A DNA stretch of 64,000 nt from Streptomyces bathyalis (GCF_015910445.1 NZ_CP048882.1:3472001-3536000), one strand, 5' to 3'. Shown: positions 45,700-53,829, numbered from the stretch's first letter. Notes: generated from the sequence alone by a model not told the origin. Numbers and translations: made by a program.

Positions 45700-46563
45700 T
45701 CAGTCGAGCAGGCCGCATGCGACAAGTGCCGTGCGGACGACTTCCGTTTCTTCATCGTCCGCTTCGACCAGCGGCAGACGCAGGCCGCCCACACGGTGGC
45801 CCAGCAGGTTGAGGGCGGCCTTGACCGGAATCGGATTGGTCGTCACGCCGAGCGCCCGGTAGAGCGGCTGCAACACGGCGTCGATCTCCGCACGCCGCTC
45901 GGGTTCGTCGACCATGCGCCGCATCAGGTTCCCGGCGACATGGCTGGCGACGAGGATTCCCCCGCAGCCGTTCAGGTCGAGGGTGCGGGCGAAGACGTCG
46001 TCGTTGCCCGCATACAGGCCGAGCCCGTCCACTGGGGCGAGATTGGCGTTGTTGGCCTGCTTGACGTAGTCGATGTGCTCGATCTGGGCCAACTCGGCGA
46101 GCAGATCGTTCGGCATGTCGATACCGGCGCGTGCGGGGATGTTGTACAGCACGACGGGTTTCCCGGCGGCCTTGGCGATCTCCGTGTAGTGCCGCACCAG
46201 GCCACGGCGGTTCGGCCGGTTGTAATACGGCGCCACCGACAGCACCGCGTCAGCGCCCAGCTCAATGGCCCGTTCGGTCATTGCGCAAGCCTGCGCCGTG
46301 TCGTTCGAACCGGTGGAGGCGATCACGCTCGTACCGGCCGGCCGCTCGGAACAGGCGAGTTCGATCAGCCGGAGATGTTCGGTGTTGGTGAGAGTGGAGG
46401 GCTCTCCCGTTGTGGCGGCCACCACGACACCGTCGGACCCGTTCGCGGACACATGACGCAGCAGCGACACGAAGGCCTGCTCGTCCACCTCAAGATCGCT
46501 GTCGAAGGGGGTGACGATCGCCGTCAGCACAGACCCCAGCGGCGCACGACTCATTTCAGTCAC
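45700..46563 (-). CDS. dapA: Dihydrodipicolinate synthase-family lyase
   Basis: 287 aa from GTG 46561-46563 (GAGGGG 8 bases upstream; ATG 46554 and 46581 are alternatives). TIM barrel: LGSVLTAIVTPFDSDLEV, ATTGEPSTLT, APYYNRPNRRGL with the conserved Tyr, VVLYNIPARAGIDM with the carboxylate-binding Arg, and Schiff-base Lys in HIDYVKQANNANLA. It is consistent with DapA (pyruvate plus aspartate semialdehyde). It stands alone rather than with dapB or lysine genes, so a catabolic or secondary-metabolic aldolase of the same family is possible. Confidence 0.8.
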   Translation of the reverse strand: MTEMSRAPLGSVLTAIVTPFDSDLEVDEQAFVSLLRHVSANGSDGVVVAATTGEPSTLTNTEHLRLIELACSERPAGTSVIASTGSNDTAQACAMTERAIELGADAVLSVAPYYNRPNRRGLVRHYTEIAKAAGKPVVLYNIPARAGIDMPNDLLAELAQIEHIDYVKQANNANLAPVDGLGLYAGNDDVFARTLDLNGCGGILVASHVAGNLMRRMVDEPERRAEIDAVLQPLYRALGVTTNPIPVKAALNLLGHRVGGLRLPLVEADDEETEVVRTALVACGLLD

Positions 46564-46763
46564 ATTGACCACCCCTCGCATGCTTCATTGTTCGGACAGC
46601 CTCTCCCCCGGCACGAAGGGGGCAACCAACTTGACGGTCCATCCGAACGAGCCGGCCGGAAGGACCCTCCCCATCATCGCGCAGCCCTGGCGAATGTCCC
46701 CGCGAGGACCGGCAGCCGGCACGTACGGATCTCGTTCTCTCCGTCGGAAGAACCTCGCTCGTA

Positions 46764-46807
46764 CCGGTCTCGCGCCGGTCTCGTGCCGGTCTCGTGCCGG
46801 TCTCGTG
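46764..46807. repeat. 11-bp tandem repeat x 4
   Basis: Four copies of CCGGTCTCGTG (the first with one change), 46764-46774, 46775-46785, 46786-46796 and 46797-46807, in the gene-free stretch after the dapA-like gene. Confidence 0.75.
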
Positions 46808-47000
46808 CCGGATCGAGAAGGGAACCAGGGTCACCACCGGGCGGCCACGCACGACAGCGGCCCCCGACCAACTTCCCTGGTCGGGGGCCGAGTTGCCTGC
46901 CAACTTCCCTGGTCGGGGGCCGAGTTGCCTGCTATCGGCGCGGAAGCGATGGGGCCGAACCCACGGAGGCATCGCTGCCTCGACGGTCTCGAGACCATGC
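46806..47000 (-). repeat. Degenerate tRNA-Ser-like 3' end plus terminators, copy A
   Basis: On the minus strand this reads a Ser-type long variable arm (GAGGCA-loop-TGCCTC), CCGTGGGTTCGG...CCCA in place of the T arm, and an acceptor end CGCTTCCG (46942-46949). GGCCCCCGACCAGGG hairpins follow. The anticodon-arm position is a palindrome, GGTCTCGAGACC (46985-46996). The same order with clear similarity occurs at 51388-51562, over about 170-190 bp. It is not a functional tRNA: the T stem is broken and no 5' half is present. Confidence 0.5.
46869..46932. repeat. 32-bp tandem duplication of a hairpin
   Basis: The unit starting CCAACTTCCCTGGTCGGGGG occurs exactly twice, 46869-46900 and 46901-46932. 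With the upstream GGCCCCCGACC it forms a terminator-like hairpin. Confidence 0.8.
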
Positions 47001-47146
47001 GGGTCCAACGAGTTCCCAGGGCCGTTCCAGCGCCTGCTCGTCCGCGCCTGTCCGTGGCCAGGCAGGGACTCGAACTCAACGGCGCGCTCAGGTCACTTCG
47101 CGCCGCACCGTGATCTCCTGAAGCCGAGGCGACTTTCGCACAGGCC

Positions 47147-48814
47147 CTAGGGGTGGCCTCCGCCACCGCCACCCTGGGGGGCGCCACCGCCGCCTTGGTT
47201 GCCGCCACCGCCCTGCTGGCCGCCGCCACCCTGGGGGGCGCCGCCCTGCGGACCGCCGCCACCCTGGTTGCCGCCACCCTGGGGGGCGCCACCGCCGCCT
47301 TGGTTGCCGCCACCGCCCTGCGGACCGCCGCCACCCTGGTTGCCGCCACCCTGGTGACCACCGCCCTGGGGGCCGCCGCCACCCTGGGGGCCGCCGCCCT
47401 GCGGACCGCCACCACCCTGATGACCACCACCCTGCGGACCGCCACCACCCTGGGGGGCGCCACCGCCCTGGGGGCCACCGCCGTGGTTGCCGCCACCCTG
47501 GGGGCCGCCACCACCCTGGTGACCACCGCCCTGGGGGCCTCCACCGCCTTGGGGGCCGCCACCCTGCGGGCCGCCGCCCTGCGGACCGCCACCACCCTGA
47601 TGACCACCACCCTGCGGGCCGCCACCACCCTGATGACCACCGCCCTGCGGGCCGCCGCCCTGCGGACCGCCACCGCCGTGGTTGCCACCACCCTGCGGGC
47701 CGCCACCGCCGTGGTTGCCACCACCCTGCGGGCCGCCACCGCCGTGGTTGCCACCACCCTGCGGGCCGCCACCGCCGTGGTTGCCACCACCCTGCGGGCC
47801 GCCACCGCCGTGGTTGCCACCACCCTGCGGGCCGCCACCGCCGTGGTTGCCGCCACCCTGCGGACCGCCACCACCCTGATGACCACCGCCGTGGTTGCCA
47901 CCGCTCTGCGGACCGCCACCACCCTGGTGACCACCGCCGTGGTTGCCACCGCCATGGTCGAGCAGGCCACCGACTCTGCCCAGCAGCCTGTCCAATCCGT
48001 GGCCCCGGCTCGACGAGCCGCCTCCGCCATCGCCCGGCGGAACACCACCACCACCGTCGCCCGGCGGAACACCCCCGCCATCGCCCGGCGAGCCGCCTCC
48101 GCCGTCGCCCGGCGGAACACCTCCACCGTCGCCCGGCGAGCCGCCTCCGCCGTCGCCCGGCGGAACACCTCCACCGTCGCCCGGCGGGACACCCCCGCCA
48201 CCGTCACCCGGCGGAACACCACCACCGTCACCCGGCGGAACACCCCCGCCATCGCCGGGCGGAACACCCCCCCCGTCACCCGGCGGAACACCCCCACCAT
48301 CGCCCGAGGAGGGCGGAGGTGAGGGGTCATCGTGGTGCCGCTCGGGGGGAGGCATATTGGGGCGCAACCCGCCGTCATCGTCACCGACTTGGTCCGACCA
48401 GCCAGGCTGCGAGGGAGCACCGCCGTCCCCACCGGGCGGGCGTTCGCCATTCTCATCACCCGGGTCAGTGCCGCCCAGGCCGGGTGGAATCAAGAGGGAC
48501 GGCATGCCGCCGCTCTCGTGATTCGTTTCACCGTCGTTGAACGATTGCACGCTGAACGCCACTGTCCCGAACGCTGCGGCCGCTGCGATGGCCATGAGAA
48601 CGGTCTTGCCGCGTCGGGCCGGACGCGAGCCGCCTGTGCCGTCCGAGGCAGGGGCGGGCGGTGCGGTGGGCTTGGGCGGGACGGGACTCCACTTGTATCG
48701 GAACGTCTCAAAGGCCCGATCGACTTCTGCTGCGGCCATGAGCACGCACGGACAGGGCGATGTGCCGTCGATCTGGATAAGTGCCCCGCATGTTGAGCAC
48801 GTTAGCGCTGCCAC
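47147..48814 (-). CDS. Repeat-rich Gly/Gln/His/Pro membrane protein with N-terminal zinc-ribbon-like motif
   Basis: 555 aa from GTG 48812-48814, chosen because AGGAGG stands 6 bases before it. Order: Cys motif CSTCGALIQIDGTSPCPC (residues 6-23), Pro-rich linker, one membrane helix (TVLMAIAAAAAFGTVAFSV, about 70-88), acidic linker, then about ten PPGDGGG-type heptads (about 180-265), a short helix GLDRLLGRVGGLLDHGG, and about 270 residues of NHGGGGPQGGG-like repeats to the stop. Topology predicts a short cytoplasmic Cys domain and a long extracytoplasmic tail. No known family. The repeats are near-exact in DNA, so length variation between strains is likely. Confidence 0.72.
   Translation of the reverse strand: MAALTCSTCGALIQIDGTSPCPCVLMAAAEVDRAFETFRYKWSPVPPKPTAPPAPASDGTGGSRPARRGKTVLMAIAAAAAFGTVAFSVQSFNDGETNHESGGMPSLLIPPGLGGTDPGDENGERPPGGDGGAPSQPGWSDQVGDDDGGLRPNMPPPERHHDDPSPPPSSGDGGGVPPGDGGGVPPGDGGGVPPGDGGGVPPGDGGGGVPPGDGGGVPPGDGGGGSPGDGGGVPPGDGGGGSPGDGGGVPPGDGGGGVPPGDGGGGSSSRGHGLDRLLGRVGGLLDHGGGNHGGGHQGGGGPQSGGNHGGGHQGGGGPQGGGNHGGGGPQGGGNHGGGGPQGGGNHGGGGPQGGGNHGGGGPQGGGNHGGGGPQGGGNHGGGGPQGGGPQGGGHQGGGGPQGGGHQGGGGPQGGGPQGGGPQGGGGPQGGGHQGGGGPQGGGNHGGGPQGGGAPQGGGGPQGGGHQGGGGPQGGGPQGGGGPQGGGHQGGGNQGGGGPQGGGGNQGGGGAPQGGGNQGGGGPQGGAPQGGGGQQGGGGNQGGGGAPQGGGGGGHP
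47666..47863. repeat. 33-bp tandem repeat x 6 inside the Gly/Gln/His gene
   Basis: Six nearly identical 33-bp units, each containing GCCACCGCCGTGGTTGCC, in phase with an 11-residue protein repeat (NHGGGGPQGGG). More degenerate units extend to both sides. A separate 21-24 bp repeat coding PPGDGGG lies at about 48021-48300. Confidence 0.8.
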
Positions 48815-50015
48815 CCTCGGCCTCCTCAACGGATCCGTTGTGTCGCGTTCCACCGCGGCACTCTTCGCGCGCCGAGCACGGCGCACGGTCCGCAGGCTGG
48901 GTGAACGTTAAAGGGGATTGCAGTGGCATGACCGATAGTGCTCTGCTTATGAGCAGACTTGGCACGGATGAACCGTGCCCCACCCGACAACACGGCCAAA
49001 ACCCCGAGGCAGCAGTGACCCTCGCCTCGCACGCGCAGGCACATGAATCGGCCCGGTCGATCATGGAGTTGGGTGCGTCGGCAGTGAACCGTTCCATGCG
49101 GAACGGATGTTGCGTCATTACGTCCACGACGAGCTGGCTGGCTTCCAACCAGCGCCTGCCGTCGAGGAGTTGACTGTCCGGTCGGGACTCGCTCCGGTTC
49201 GTCCGTTGCACGGAAGACGGTGCCCACGTCTCCGCTTGGAGTCTGCTCCCGGGTGGAGTTCCTGTCACGCTCGTGGCCCGCCGCGACATCGGCCAACAGT
49301 GCCGGGAGCACGGTGGAGGAGCACCGGTCCAGCGGTCCATGCGTGTTGGGGAAACTTTCTCTGCATGTACACAGAAGCGTGAGCGTGAGCCGCCAACCTA
49401 GTCTGGGCCGCACGTGCCGCTGAGCTGGGGGATCGCTCAGCGGCATTCAGGCAGAGCCGCACAGCCAGGGCCCAGAGGGCAACGTGTCGGTGTCGGCACC
49501 GTGTTGGCGGGGAAGCTCTTGCCCTTCGGGCATCCGGTCGCGTGGCAGATCAATCGGCTTCACAGCCGTCGCTACGGACACACCCCGGGGCCCGCCGTGC
49601 GAGCCACTCGGGGCTCGGGGCCGGGCGCCTGCCTTCGGCGCGCCGCCCCGGTCCCACGGCGGCAAGACAGCCGCGGGATTGTCCGTTTCCCGCTTTGATC
49701 CACCAAAGCCCGCGCCGGACTGACGAGAGCAGAAACACCCCGCCCCACGGGCAACGCACCACCCACACCCCGTGAGCAGCCCGCCGACAACCAGCCAGGA
49801 TCGAAACACCACTGACGCACACCGAATCCCATCCCAGGCCCGGAGCAGCCACCCGCCGAACCCCAAGGCGCAGGAAGAAGAGGGCGGGAATATGAAAGAG
49901 GGGTGCGGGGTGGGGTCGGCCGGCTCCACCGACCTCGACTCACCCCGACAGACCGTCTCCGTTGGCGGCCGAGCCAAGATCGCCACATCCTTCCCAGGGC
50001 GGAGCTTTGCCATCT
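48815..50015. other. Gene-free stretch with a hairpin
   Basis: About 1.2 kb. The open frames seen are arginine-rich and lack ribosome sites or recognisable domains. One clear structure is an 11-bp perfect inverted repeat TGCCGCTGAGC (49415-49425) with 49435-49445, loop 9. The stretch 49600-49880 is less coding-like than its surroundings. Confidence 0.45.
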
Positions 50016-50033
50016 ATGGGAAAGGCGCAGCGC

Positions 50034-51290
50034 GTGTCGTTGAGCATGGGTTGGGTGAGTGACCTGCTCGCTGCTGTGCAGGAGGCCCAACCGGTGAAGT
50101 CGGTCGCGGTGCTGGCGAGGGTGCTGCGGGAGCAGCTCTCTGCCGAAGAGGTCACCTTCCTCATCACGGACTTCGCGGGCGACGCCGTGGTCCGGTTGAC
50201 GGGATCGACGGAGCAGGGCGGGAGTATCGCTCCCGAGCCGATTGCCCTGCCCGGCACGGTCTACGAACAGGTGATCCGATCCCAGCAGACGTGGGTAAGC
50301 ACGGAGGGGCTCGGGGATGCCGAGGCCGGCCGCGGTGATACGAAGGTGGTCGCGCCGGTGACTGACCGTGGGGACGCGATCGGGCTCCTGGAGCTGACCC
50401 TTCCCACTCCGCCCGACCGGGACACGCTGGAACGGATCACTGAGGCGACGCGCGTGCTGGCGTATGCCGTGGTCGTCAACCGACGCTTCACCGACTTGTA
50501 CGAGTGGGGCAGACGGACGACCCGGATGTCCCTGGCGGCGGAGATCCAGCACCGTCTGCTGCCCGAGTCCTACACCTGCGAGGCCGGGCCCTTCATCATC
50601 GCCGGGTCCTTGGAGCCTGCAGCCGATGTCGGCGGGGACACCTTCGACTACATCCTCAACGGCCACGGCCTCAACATGACCTTGACCGACGCCATGGGCC
50701 ACAATGTCCGGGCCGCGCAGTTGGCCACCGTGGTCCTGGCTGCTGTGCGCAACGCCCGCCGCGCCGGTCTCCGTCTCGTCGCCCAGGCAGAAGCCGCCAA
50801 CGCTGCCGTGTTCAATCACGCCGTGCACGAGCACCGCGCGGTTCTCGACCAGACGGCTCAGGTGACCACTGCGCTGGCCAAGCACGGTGCCCAGGCCATG
50901 GTCACCGGACAACTGCTGTGGGTCGAATTCGACACCGGGCGCGCCCTGTTCATCAATGCCGGCCACGTCTGGCCCCTGCTGCTGCGGAATGGCCACGTCG
51001 ACGAAGTCATCCCGGTCGTCGACCTGCCATTCGGTGTCTCCGCCAACGCTGAGTACCACGCCCAGAGCCTCGACCTGCGCCCCGGGGATCGTCTCTTCCT
51101 GCTGACCGACGGCATGCTCGAACCGCACGGCCATGAGCAAGTGCTGCATCGCCTGATCAGAGAGACCGGCACGCTGCACCCGCGCGAAGCGGCGCGCGCC
51201 CTCACGCAATCCGTGATGCAGGCCAGCGACAGCAATCCCCGAGATGACGCCACAGTGCTCTGCCTGGACTGGCCCAGCCCCGAAAAGTGA
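50034..51290 (+). CDS. SpoIIE-type PP2C phosphatase without ATPase domain
   Basis: 418 aa from GTG 50034 (AAAGG 8 bases upstream); ATG 50016 and 50046 are alternatives. The N-terminal about 145 residues are GAF-like (VLREQLSAEEVTFLITDFAG, VVAPVTDRGDAIGLLELTLP). A linker helix MSLAAEIQHRLLPESYTCEA leads to the SpoIIE phosphatase: AADVGGDTFDYILNGHGLN, TLTDAMGHNVRAAQLATVVL, FINAGHVWPLLL, and a terminal DDATVLCLDW. It probably dephosphorylates an anti-sigma-antagonist. No kinase domain is present, unlike the 23713 protein. Confidence 0.88.
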   Translation: MSLSMGWVSDLLAAVQEAQPVKSVAVLARVLREQLSAEEVTFLITDFAGDAVVRLTGSTEQGGSIAPEPIALPGTVYEQVIRSQQTWVSTEGLGDAEAGRGDTKVVAPVTDRGDAIGLLELTLPTPPDRDTLERITEATRVLAYAVVVNRRFTDLYEWGRRTTRMSLAAEIQHRLLPESYTCEAGPFIIAGSLEPAADVGGDTFDYILNGHGLNMTLTDAMGHNVRAAQLATVVLAAVRNARRAGLRLVAQAEAANAAVFNHAVHEHRAVLDQTAQVTTALAKHGAQAMVTGQLLWVEFDTGRALFINAGHVWPLLLRNGHVDEVIPVVDLPFGVSANAEYHAQSLDLRPGDRLFLLTDGMLEPHGHEQVLHRLIRETGTLHPREAARALTQSVMQASDSNPRDDATVLCLDWPSPEK

Positions 51291-51387
51291 CCCCCCGTTC
51301 AATGACAGCGGCGTCTCTGGGCAGTGCGGGGGCGACCAACGGTGACAGCGCGAGCCCCAGGTGGGCTCCACCGTGCCATCCGCGTGC

Positions 51388-51562
51388 CGGAAGAGACGGG
51401 GAACTACGGGAAACCACGGCCACCACCGGGCAGCACCCACGACAACGGCCCCCGACCAACTTGCCTGGCCGGGGGCCGCTTTCACTGCTCAGCGCGCGGA
51501 GGCGGTGGGATTCGACCCCACGGTGAGGGATCACCTCACGACGGTTTTCAAGAGCGTCGGAC
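51388..51562 (-). repeat. tRNA-Ser 3' end plus terminator segment, copy B
   Basis: Similar in order and sequence to 46806-47000: tRNA-Ser-like 3' half, about 20 bases, a GGCCCCCGGCCAGGC-type hairpin, then GGTGGTGGCC-like flank. It is the better-preserved copy. Confidence 0.55.
51497..51558 (-). pseudogene. tRNA-Ser(TGA) 3' fragment
   Basis: Minus strand: anticodon arm ACGCT-CTTGAAA-ACCGT (one mismatch; anticodon TGA), variable arm GTGAGG-TGATC-CCTCAC, T arm GTGGG-GTCGAAT-CCCAC (first T-loop base changed to G), and acceptor strand CGCCTCC plus G. The matching GGAGGCG 5' strand, D arm and first half are not found upstream, so this is a 3' remnant, as left at integration sites, or a decayed gene. 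Confidence 0.6.
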
Positions 51563-51791
51563 TTCAAGGGCCGGAGTGTGGCCTCACCTGCGATGGAGTG
51601 CTCCCATAGACCCACAACGCATGGCCTTGGCCCACACATGGCCCACCGAGGTCGGCACAGCGTGGATTGACAAGCGCCTTTCGTCGACCCCGTGACTTGG
51701 CGCAGCAGGCCAAGGAGGCGGCGAGCTGCACCCTCTGGATTCATCACGGAGTCAGGATGCGGGCGCGCCAGCAAGTCCGCACGCTGGTCCC

Positions 51792-51995
51792 ATGCCTGCG
51801 CCGATCGTCGTGCATCCGCCGTCCCCGTCCGGCGGGCGCCGCGTCACCGCGAACGGACGCATCCTCGGTCTCGCTCACGGCCTGCAGGATCTCGCCGAGT
51901 TCCTGCGCCGGCTCGGCCTGGACACCGACAACCTGCGGTTCGACGACCCCGAACTAATCGAATGGCGCCGGGGTGGGCCGGATGTGTGGCACTAG
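51792..51995 (+). CDS. Small conserved streptomycete protein
   Basis: 67 aa: PSGGRRVTANGRILGLAHGL, then a helix QDLAEFLRRLGLDTDNLRF and an ending DDPELIEWRRGGPDVWH. The pattern (HPPSPSGGRRV, LGLAH, ELIEWRGGGP) is one I recognise from short actinobacterial hypothetical proteins. No function is known. It lies between the tRNA-Ser fragment and the IS21-like end repeats. Confidence 0.7.
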   Translation: MPAPIVVHPPSPSGGRRVTANGRILGLAHGLQDLAEFLRRLGLDTDNLRFDDPELIEWRRGGPDVWH

Positions 51996-52171
51996 CTACT
52001 CTCGAACGTGTACCCGAATTGCCACTGCCCGAGGACCTTCCTCGCCTCTACACGATCAGATGTGACTGGTCGCGATAGATGTCCCCTGGTCGCCGTAACT
52101 GTCACTGCGGCCGCGCGCTCCTGGCGACGACCCGAGTCGCCGCCGGGAGGACACCTGGCACCTGTCAGAGG

Positions 52172-52202
52172 TTGACTTAAACATAAGTTGAAGTCCTAGG
52201 TT
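52172..52202 (+). promoter_or_regulatory. MerR-type promoter of the SgcJ/EcaC gene
   Basis: TTGACT (52172-52177), an unusually long 19-bp spacer, and TAGGTT (52197-52202), with ATG 6 bases later (leaderless). The spacer region holds the dyad CTTAAAC-ATAA-GTTGAAG (52176-52193, 14 of 18 positions symmetric). A 19-bp spacer with an internal dyad is the hallmark of MerR/SoxR-activated promoters. Confidence 0.6.
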
Positions 52203-52208
52203 TCCCCA

Positions 52209-52631
52209 ATGGACACCACGAGTTCTACTCTTCCCGCCAAGGACGCCGACGAGCAGGGGATTCGCGAGTTGGTTGCGCGTTCTCAGGAGGCGCAGACCGA
52301 CCCGGACGTGCTGCCTGCGCTGCACACCGAAAACTTGGTGATCGTCAACTTGGCTGGTCGGCGCATCTTCGGGCGTGAGGCCTTCGCTTCGGCCATGGCC
52401 GAGGCGCTCTCTTCGCCGCTCAAGGACGTCCGGACCTCGCTGGAAGTCGACGACATCCGGTTCACCACCCCTGACGTCGCCATCGTCAGCGTCACCAAGA
52501 CCGTCCACGACGAACGGTCCGAAGTGGAGGGTTCGTCCGAGCTGCCCTCGGTCGGTGCCATGACCTATGTCTTGACCCGCCAAGGCGGCGACTGGCGCAT
52601 CGCCCTGGCCCAGACGACACCGGTTCGCTGA
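52209..52631 (+). CDS. SgcJ/EcaC-family (DUF4440-like, SnoaL fold) protein
   Basis: 140 aa. NTF2/SnoaL-type cone: a first helix with EQGIRELVARSQEAQTDPDV, strands ENLVIVNLAGRRIFGREAF and TSLEVDDIRFTTPDVAIVSV, and the final AMTYVLTRQGGDWRIALAQT. SgcJ/EcaC proteins occur in antibiotic clusters and as stand-alone stress proteins; their reaction is unclear, and the oxidoreductase label is inherited. The promoter predicts control by a MerR-family protein, but none is encoded nearby. Confidence 0.85.
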   Translation: MDTTSSTLPAKDADEQGIRELVARSQEAQTDPDVLPALHTENLVIVNLAGRRIFGREAFASAMAEALSSPLKDVRTSLEVDDIRFTTPDVAIVSVTKTVHDERSEVEGSSELPSVGAMTYVLTRQGGDWRIALAQTTPVR

Positions 52632-52668
52632 GCTGCCGCTTTGCGACCCAAGCGCGATTGCCTCAAAT

Positions 52669-52717
52669 GCCATGTCGTCTGAGAACCCGATCCATCGGCA
52701 TTCTCAGACGACATGGC
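52669..52717 (+). terminator. Perfect 17-bp hairpin
   Basis: GCCATGTCGTCTGAGAA (52669-52685) and its exact complement (52701-52717) with a 15-base loop, 38 bp beyond the SgcJ/EcaC stop. Probably a terminator; it lies inside the IS21-like unit and could be a transposon-derived palindrome. Confidence 0.45.
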
Positions 52718-53202
52718 GACTCCGCAGGTCGAAGTTCCTCGTTGACGGATGCGCTGCGACAGGACAGGTGGCACAGACCTCCCAAGGAAACGCGGATGAG
52801 ATGAAGAACGATGACAGATGCCGCGAACAAGCGAGGTTGATGACAACTATCTCGACCGAACGGTGACAAGTGTCGCGAACAGTTCTCCGGGAATCCCTGC
52901 TCGCAGCCGTAACCCGGTGACATCTATCGCGACTAAGGGCTGTCCCGTAAACCGTCTCCTCCCCAGGAACGTGGGGCAGTCGGAATGACCTGCGTAAGGG
53001 GACGCGAGATCGAGCAGGGCATCCGGTGGCCAGGTCTCGCCGTCGTACTGGCCGTCATCGCAGCTGTCCCACGGTAGCTCGAGGTCGTCCGTGGCAGGAC
53101 TGAGCACATGACGGTTGACCATACGTGGGTTGGCCCGGTGTGCCGGGAAACTGATGGCTCTGCCCAGGCGGCAACCGCGCCTCAGGCGGACACCGTGCCG
53201 AG
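52718..53202. other. Gene-free stretch
   Basis: It contains the four right-hand IS21-like end repeats up to 52933; after that nothing recognisable up to the lysE-like stop. Confidence 0.45.
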
Positions 53203-53829
53203 TCATCCCAGTGCCATGTGGGCGCCGAGCCCAAAGATCAGGGCGCTGGACACCACGGCGGTTGCCTTTCTGCCGCGAGGGCCGGTGATGAAGCGGCCGA
53301 AGACAGCGCCTCCGCCGGCCAGCAGCAACTGCCAGCTCGCGGACGCGGCGACGACCGCAACGATGTAGACCACAGCCTCCGCTCCTGATGCGTTCCGGAG
53401 CCCCTGGTGTCCGAGGACGAGCGCGACGAAGTAGAGGGCAGGCCACGGGTTGAGTGCAGTGAGCGCCAGGAACGTAGTGAACGACCGCCGTGGACTGATG
53501 GCCGCCTCCTCTGTCGGCGCCTGGACCGCTCCACCCTTCTGCCCTCGAAGCCCGGCAACGGCGATCCGCGCGGCCATCATGGTCAGGACGAGGAAGGCGA
53601 TCCACCGCAAAGGCTCGGAGAACGGCTGGATCACCGTGGCCACTGCCGCTCCTCCCTCAACAGCGATCACCGCGTAGAGCGCATCTGCCGTCGTCGCTCC
53701 GATCGCTGCCGCGGCTCCGACCCGGAAGGAGGTCCGGGCCGTCAGATTGATCATCAGTACGGCCACGGCTCCCACCGGGATCGCCAGGCCATAACCGGCC
53801 AGCGCTCCCGCGACGGCTGAATCGAACAC
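53203..53829 (-). CDS. LysE/RhtB-family amino-acid exporter
   Basis: 208 aa from GTG 53827-53829 (GGAGG 6 bases upstream; the frame to 53925 is not needed). Six helices with the family start VAGALAGYGLAIPVGAVAVL, then AAIGATTADALYAVIAVEGG, TTFLALTALNPWPALYFVAL and a last helix KATAVVSSALIFGLGAH. It exports basic or neutral amino acids or their derivatives across the membrane. It is divergent from a LysR gene across 161 bp, the classic lysE-lysG layout. Confidence 0.88.
   Translation of the reverse strand: MFDSAVAGALAGYGLAIPVGAVAVLMINLTARTSFRVGAAAAIGATTADALYAVIAVEGGAAVATVIQPFSEPLRWIAFLVLTMMAARIAVAGLRGQKGGAVQAPTEEAAISPRRSFTTFLALTALNPWPALYFVALVLGHQGLRNASGAEAVVYIVAVVAASASWQLLLAGGGAVFGRFITGPRGRKATAVVSSALIFGLGAHMALG

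Larger units (their letters stand above)
52069..52933. mobile_element. IS21-like end repeats flanking the SgcJ/EcaC gene
   Basis: GTCGCGATAGATGTC (52069-52083) is exactly inverted at 52919-52933 (GACATCTATCGCGAC). Each end has further imperfect copies in the same orientation: left 52088-52104; right 52813-52828, 52842-52857 and 52865-52880 (consensus GACAnnTnTCGCGAaC). Multiple repeats at each terminus are typical of IS21-family elements. No istA or istB is present between them, only the SgcJ/EcaC gene, so this is a remnant or a non-autonomous derivative of about 0.87 kb. Confidence 0.55.

Noticed and set aside
46942..46998. tRNA-Ser(CGA) read from the palindrome GGTCTCGAGACC
   Set aside because: Loop and stems do not fold properly, the T stem is broken and there is no 5' half; reported only as a degenerate copy.
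47147..48322. Dense short repeats that could be taken for a CRISPR array
   Set aside because: Repeats are tandem, in phase with codons and without unique spacers; they encode Gly/Gln/His and Pro-Gly-Asp repeats of a protein.
48826..49446. 206-codon minus-strand frame in the gap after the repeat-rich gene
   Set aside because: Arg/Thr/Pro-rich without domain, good start or ribosome site; overlaps other equally poor frames.
49572..51485. 637-codon minus-strand frame opposite the SpoIIE phosphatase
   Set aside because: Antisense shadow; the plus strand has a complete phosphatase with motifs in order.
51497..51558. Functional tRNA-Ser(TGA)
   Set aside because: The 5' acceptor strand and D arm are missing and the anticodon stem has a mismatch, so it is at best a 3' remnant.
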